DNA of 7,942 nucleotides from Candidatus Omnitrophica bacterium 4484_49. Its GTDB lineage: Bacteria; Omnitrophota; Gorgyraeia; Kaelpiales; Kaelpiaceae. Numbering within the stretch: the first letter of the stretch is position 1; every line of letters starts with the position of its first letter. The stretch is taken from assembly GCA_002085265.1 (NCBI GenBank), contig NATI01000061.1, positions 1 to 7,942 of the forward strand, written 5' to 3'. This document shows positions 5,745 to 7,942 of this stretch, in pieces. The notes under the pieces are model-generated. The model did not search any database and was not told where the DNA came from. It was given only the letters and a program-made list of their open reading frames with translations. Position numbers and translations under genes: made by a program.

Positions 5745-6452
5745 AGTAGAACTTCCGAATTTAAAATTGTTTAAAAGAGGTAAGGTCAGAGATATTTATG
5801 AACTGGATGACAGGTTGTTAAACTGGACTCGTATTCTGAAATACTGGAAGGCAGAACTATGGTTGTAAAAAAATCTCAGCCGATACCGTTTGAATGTGTG
5901 GTTAGGGGATATCTTGCTGGTTCTGGCTGGAGGGATTATAAAAACACTGGCGAGGTTTCGGGAATAAAACTTCCCCCGGGGCTTAAAGAAGCAGAGAAAC
6001 TGAAAGAGCCGATATTCACTCCGTCCACCAAAGAGGAAACAGGGCATGATATGGCAGTTACATTTGATTATATGGTAGATAAAATTGGTGTCGATATTGC
6101 CAGCAGGGTAAGGGAAAAAAGTATTGAACTTTATAAATATGGAGCAGAATACGCCGAGCAGAGAGGAATCATAATTGCCGATACCAAGTTCGAATTTGGG
6201 ATTCTGGATGGGGAGCTTATCCTGATTGATGAACTGTTCACCCCTGATTCTTCCCGTTTCTGGCCTAAGGATGAGTATCAACCGGGTAAATCTCAGGTTA
6301 GTTTTGATAAACAATATCTCCGGGACTGGCTGGAATCCACCGGCTGGGATAAAACTTCTCCACCTCCCAGACTTCCTCAGGATGTTATTCACAGAACCAG
6401 CGAGAAATATCGTCTGGCATTTAAAATGCTGACCGCAAGAGACATCCTGTGA
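5722..6452 (+). pseudogene. purC: SAICAR synthetase (PurC) with out-of-frame internal deletion
   Basis: PurC joins aspartate to CAIR using ATP in purine synthesis. The first 33 residues are normal, with the GKVRDIYEL nucleotide-loop motif at 20-28. The frame then turns to unrelated sequence (NWTRILKYW...) and stops at 5866-5868. A second frame, open from 5811, continues with LDSYSEILEGRTM and runs to 6452. It contains PIPFECVVRGYLAGSGW, FTPSTKEETGHD, IIADTKFEFG and LFTPDSSRFWP, all conserved family blocks. What is missing is the segment with TDRISAFD and the IPxKG stretch, about 55-65 codons compared with the usual length near 290-300. The junction lies near 5815-5825 and shifts the frame. 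Reading from ATG 5859 would give 197 residues without the N-terminal lobe, unlikely to work. The gene is either broken in this genome or misassembled. It overlaps the ATPase gene and probably shares its transcript. Confidence 0.85.
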
Positions 6453-6555
6453 CTTACTGGAAACAACCGGGGTTATCTACAGTTATCTGATTGTAATGGT
6501 ATTAAAAGGTAAATTTAAACCACTGAGTAGCAGAAGTAGGTTCAAAAAGGAAATT

Positions 6556-7942
6556 TCAATCCCGGATAAAGTGCAGCACTTCAGTATTCCCTCTCTGAGA
6601 AGGGAAGACTTTTCTGTTTTTAAATTTTAAATTACCGGAAAGCAAGTTTTTGATATAACTGTTTACATATACGGCGTGTTTTCCTCCCACCCAGGGTAAA
6701 CTGGCGTTCATCCAGTGCACATACCAGATACCGTTTATATCCTTTTTGGCTGTGGTGGGTAAATTGGCAGGGTTAATTTTTACAACCTCTGCCTTCCCTT
6801 TATAGTAATAACTGAAAACAGTATAACAGAACCTCGGGAATAACCAGATTTGTTCATCTTTTTGAGTTTGAGAATTCAGATACTCTGCAATTTCTCCCCA
6901 ACTACTTTTGGGAATCGTGTAATAAATATAGAGGTTGTTACAGACCATAGGCCCCCAGGTTATAATTATTACCAGAAATATCTTTTTAGATTTTATACTC
7001 TCCAGCGATTTTGCCCAGCAGATTGCCAGAAAAGGAAACAGATAGAACAGATATCGGGATTCAATTTTATAACTGAATAAGAAGGGGATGATAGATAGCA
7101 GAAAGTAGAAGAGGGAAATTCGCCTCTCGGGATTATTGAACTTAGTCGCTCCCACTATATAAGCCACGGAAAGAATGAGGATTAAAGATAAGGATAGAAA
7201 TCCGAGATTTAAAATAGACACTGCAATTCCACTCAGCCCTGCTGTTTCCGAGAAGAAGTCCAGTAGCCAGTAATGGATGAAATTCAACTGCTCTCCGGGA
7301 TTAAACCTCTGTTTGATGTAAAAACTTTCAATTCTTGAGAACCGGGAATGTGCGAATATAGTGTAAAACAGGGGAGAGAGGAGAACAAAGCACACCATGT
7401 TTATAATCACCAGTTTCTTCGCCCTTTGATTATTGAGGTTGAATAGCAGGTATAAATTGAGTATTACAAAAGGGAGAAGAGCGATACTTCCGTTCAGCAG
7501 AAACAGAAATATGAGGAGGGAATAAATTTTGTAACCCTGAGTTTCGCCTTTCAGGATTTTGAGGAATTCCGTTATCAGAAAGATGAAGAGCAATACAGCC
7601 ATTCCATACATTCTCGCCTCTTGAGATAATCCGATCCCATAGGGGGAAATTCCGAAGATTACAAAAGCCAGGAGCCTGCTTTTTTCAGAACTTAACACCT
7701 TTCTTGATAATATAATGAAAAACAATATGGAGAACACACTGGCAAGAAAGGAAGGTAACCTCAGGGATAATTCGCTGGCGCCGAATAAATTCACCCACAA
7801 TTTCAGAAATAAGAAATAAGATGGAAAGTGGCCTGCAGCAAGCCGGTTTTTGATTAATTCAGTTATATTTAAGTGGGTTGCAGTATACCAGCTGAAACCT
7901 TCATCTACCCATAGAGAATGGGAGCCAAGTTTAAGAAGCCGG
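6556..7942 (-). CDS. family-39 (ArnT/PMT-like) membrane glycosyltransferase, 5' end cut
   Basis: The frame is open to the window edge, so the start codon lies beyond 7942. The 461 visible residues include LWVDEGFSWYTA (visible residues 10-21), the DE-containing first loop that holds the catalytic Asp in these enzymes. AAGHFPSYFLFLKLW and SELSLRLPS follow, and then SPYGIGLSQEARMYG (about 99-113), the family's Q-E-A-R-M-Y block. At least eight hydrophobic segments come next, and the soluble C-terminal tail (about 340-461) is rich in aromatic residues. Such enzymes move a sugar from a polyprenyl-phosphate donor to lipid A, protein or another envelope acceptor on the outer face of the membrane. 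The acceptor is unknown. A TTG at 7800 is not the start, because the conserved DE loop lies upstream of it. The gene is convergent with purC, with 103 bases between them. Confidence 0.88.
   Translation of the reverse strand, partial: RLLKLGSHSLWVDEGFSWYTATHLNITELIKNRLAAGHFPSYFLFLKLWVNLFGASELSLRLPSFLASVFSILFFIILSRKVLSSEKSRLLAFVIFGISPYGIGLSQEARMYGMAVLLFIFLITEFLKILKGETQGYKIYSLLIFLFLLNGSIALLPFVILNLYLLFNLNNQRAKKLVIINMVCFVLLSPLFYTIFAHSRFSRIESFYIKQRFNPGEQLNFIHYWLLDFFSETAGLSGIAVSILNLGFLSLSLILILSVAYIVGATKFNNPERRISLFYFLLSIIPFLFSYKIESRYLFYLFPFLAICWAKSLESIKSKKIFLVIIITWGPMVCNNLYIYYTIPKSSWGEIAEYLNSQTQKDEQIWLFPRFCYTVFSYYYKGKAEVVKINPANLPTTAKKDINGIWYVHWMNASLPWVGGKHAVYVNSYIKNLLSGNLKFKNRKVFPSQRGNTEVLHFIRD
6587..6606 (+). 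terminator. possible terminator for the purC side
   Basis: TTCCCT (6587-6592) pairs with AGGGAA (6601-6606) around an 8-base loop and is followed by GACTTTTCTGTTTTT on the plus strand. It lies inside the 3' end of the convergent glycosyltransferase gene, so it might be only a coding coincidence. It would stop plus-strand transcripts coming from purC. Confidence 0.3.

Noticed and set aside
5796..6392. 198-codon minus-strand open frame opposite purC
   Set aside because: It is a mirror of the conserved purC coding sequence, with no recognisable family and no ribosome site.
5859..6452. Complete short purC starting at ATG 5859
   Set aside because: The family blocks continue upstream in the same frame (EILEGRT) and a normal PurC N-terminus with its own ribosome site lies at 5722, so this is the 3' part of a broken gene.
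6556..7800. Glycosyltransferase starting at the TTG at 7800
   Set aside because: The frame continues upstream to the window edge and includes the conserved DE loop, so the true start is outside the window.

Overview
The window looks like chromosomal DNA from an uncultured, deep-branching, moderately AT-rich bacterium. Evidence is the strong Shine-Dalgarno sites (GGAGGT types), tightly overlapped genes, a bacterial tRNA-Arg without encoded CCA, and a long-form SAICAR synthetase. The mix of a 23S-IVP/four-helix-bundle cassette and family-39 glycosyltransferase recalls candidate phyla such as Omnitrophota or Aerophobota, but that placement is an impression and is not proven by the sequence.

Layout. 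1-410 is a gene-free AT-rich stretch holding two near-identical 23-bp imperfect palindromes (118-140, 249-271) that bracket a strong 11-bp-stem hairpin (184-224), followed by a good promoter (356-385). 411-1262 holds two small plus-strand genes of unknown function: a charged helical protein and a two-helix membrane protein. 1428-1501 is tRNA-Arg(CCT). Just behind it, 1512-1794 is a decayed four-helix-bundle (23S rRNA intervening-sequence protein family) cassette flanked by inverted arrays of a TTACAAG-like heptamer.

1800-5744 is a three-gene operon: a PHP-domain metal phosphoesterase, an Mre11/SbcD/YhaO-type nuclease and a Rad50/YhaN-type ATPase with a two-helix membrane hairpin in the middle of its coiled coil. 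The first pair overlap by 4 bp (ATGA) and the second by 11 bp. This resembles a membrane-tethered Mre11-Rad50-like machine with an added PHP enzyme, plausibly acting on DNA ends. purC follows with a 23-bp overlap (5722-6452), but it carries an out-of-frame internal deletion of about 55-65 codons and appears broken, or misassembled.

6556-7942 is a convergent minus-strand gene, cut by the window edge, for a multi-pass family-39 (ArnT/PMT-like) glycosyltransferase.

The items that most deserve a second look are the PHP-Mre11-membrane Rad50 operon, the heptamer-flanked cassette that abuts the operon's first start codon and removes any visible ribosome site, the broken purC, and the palindrome-hairpin-palindrome element at the left end.
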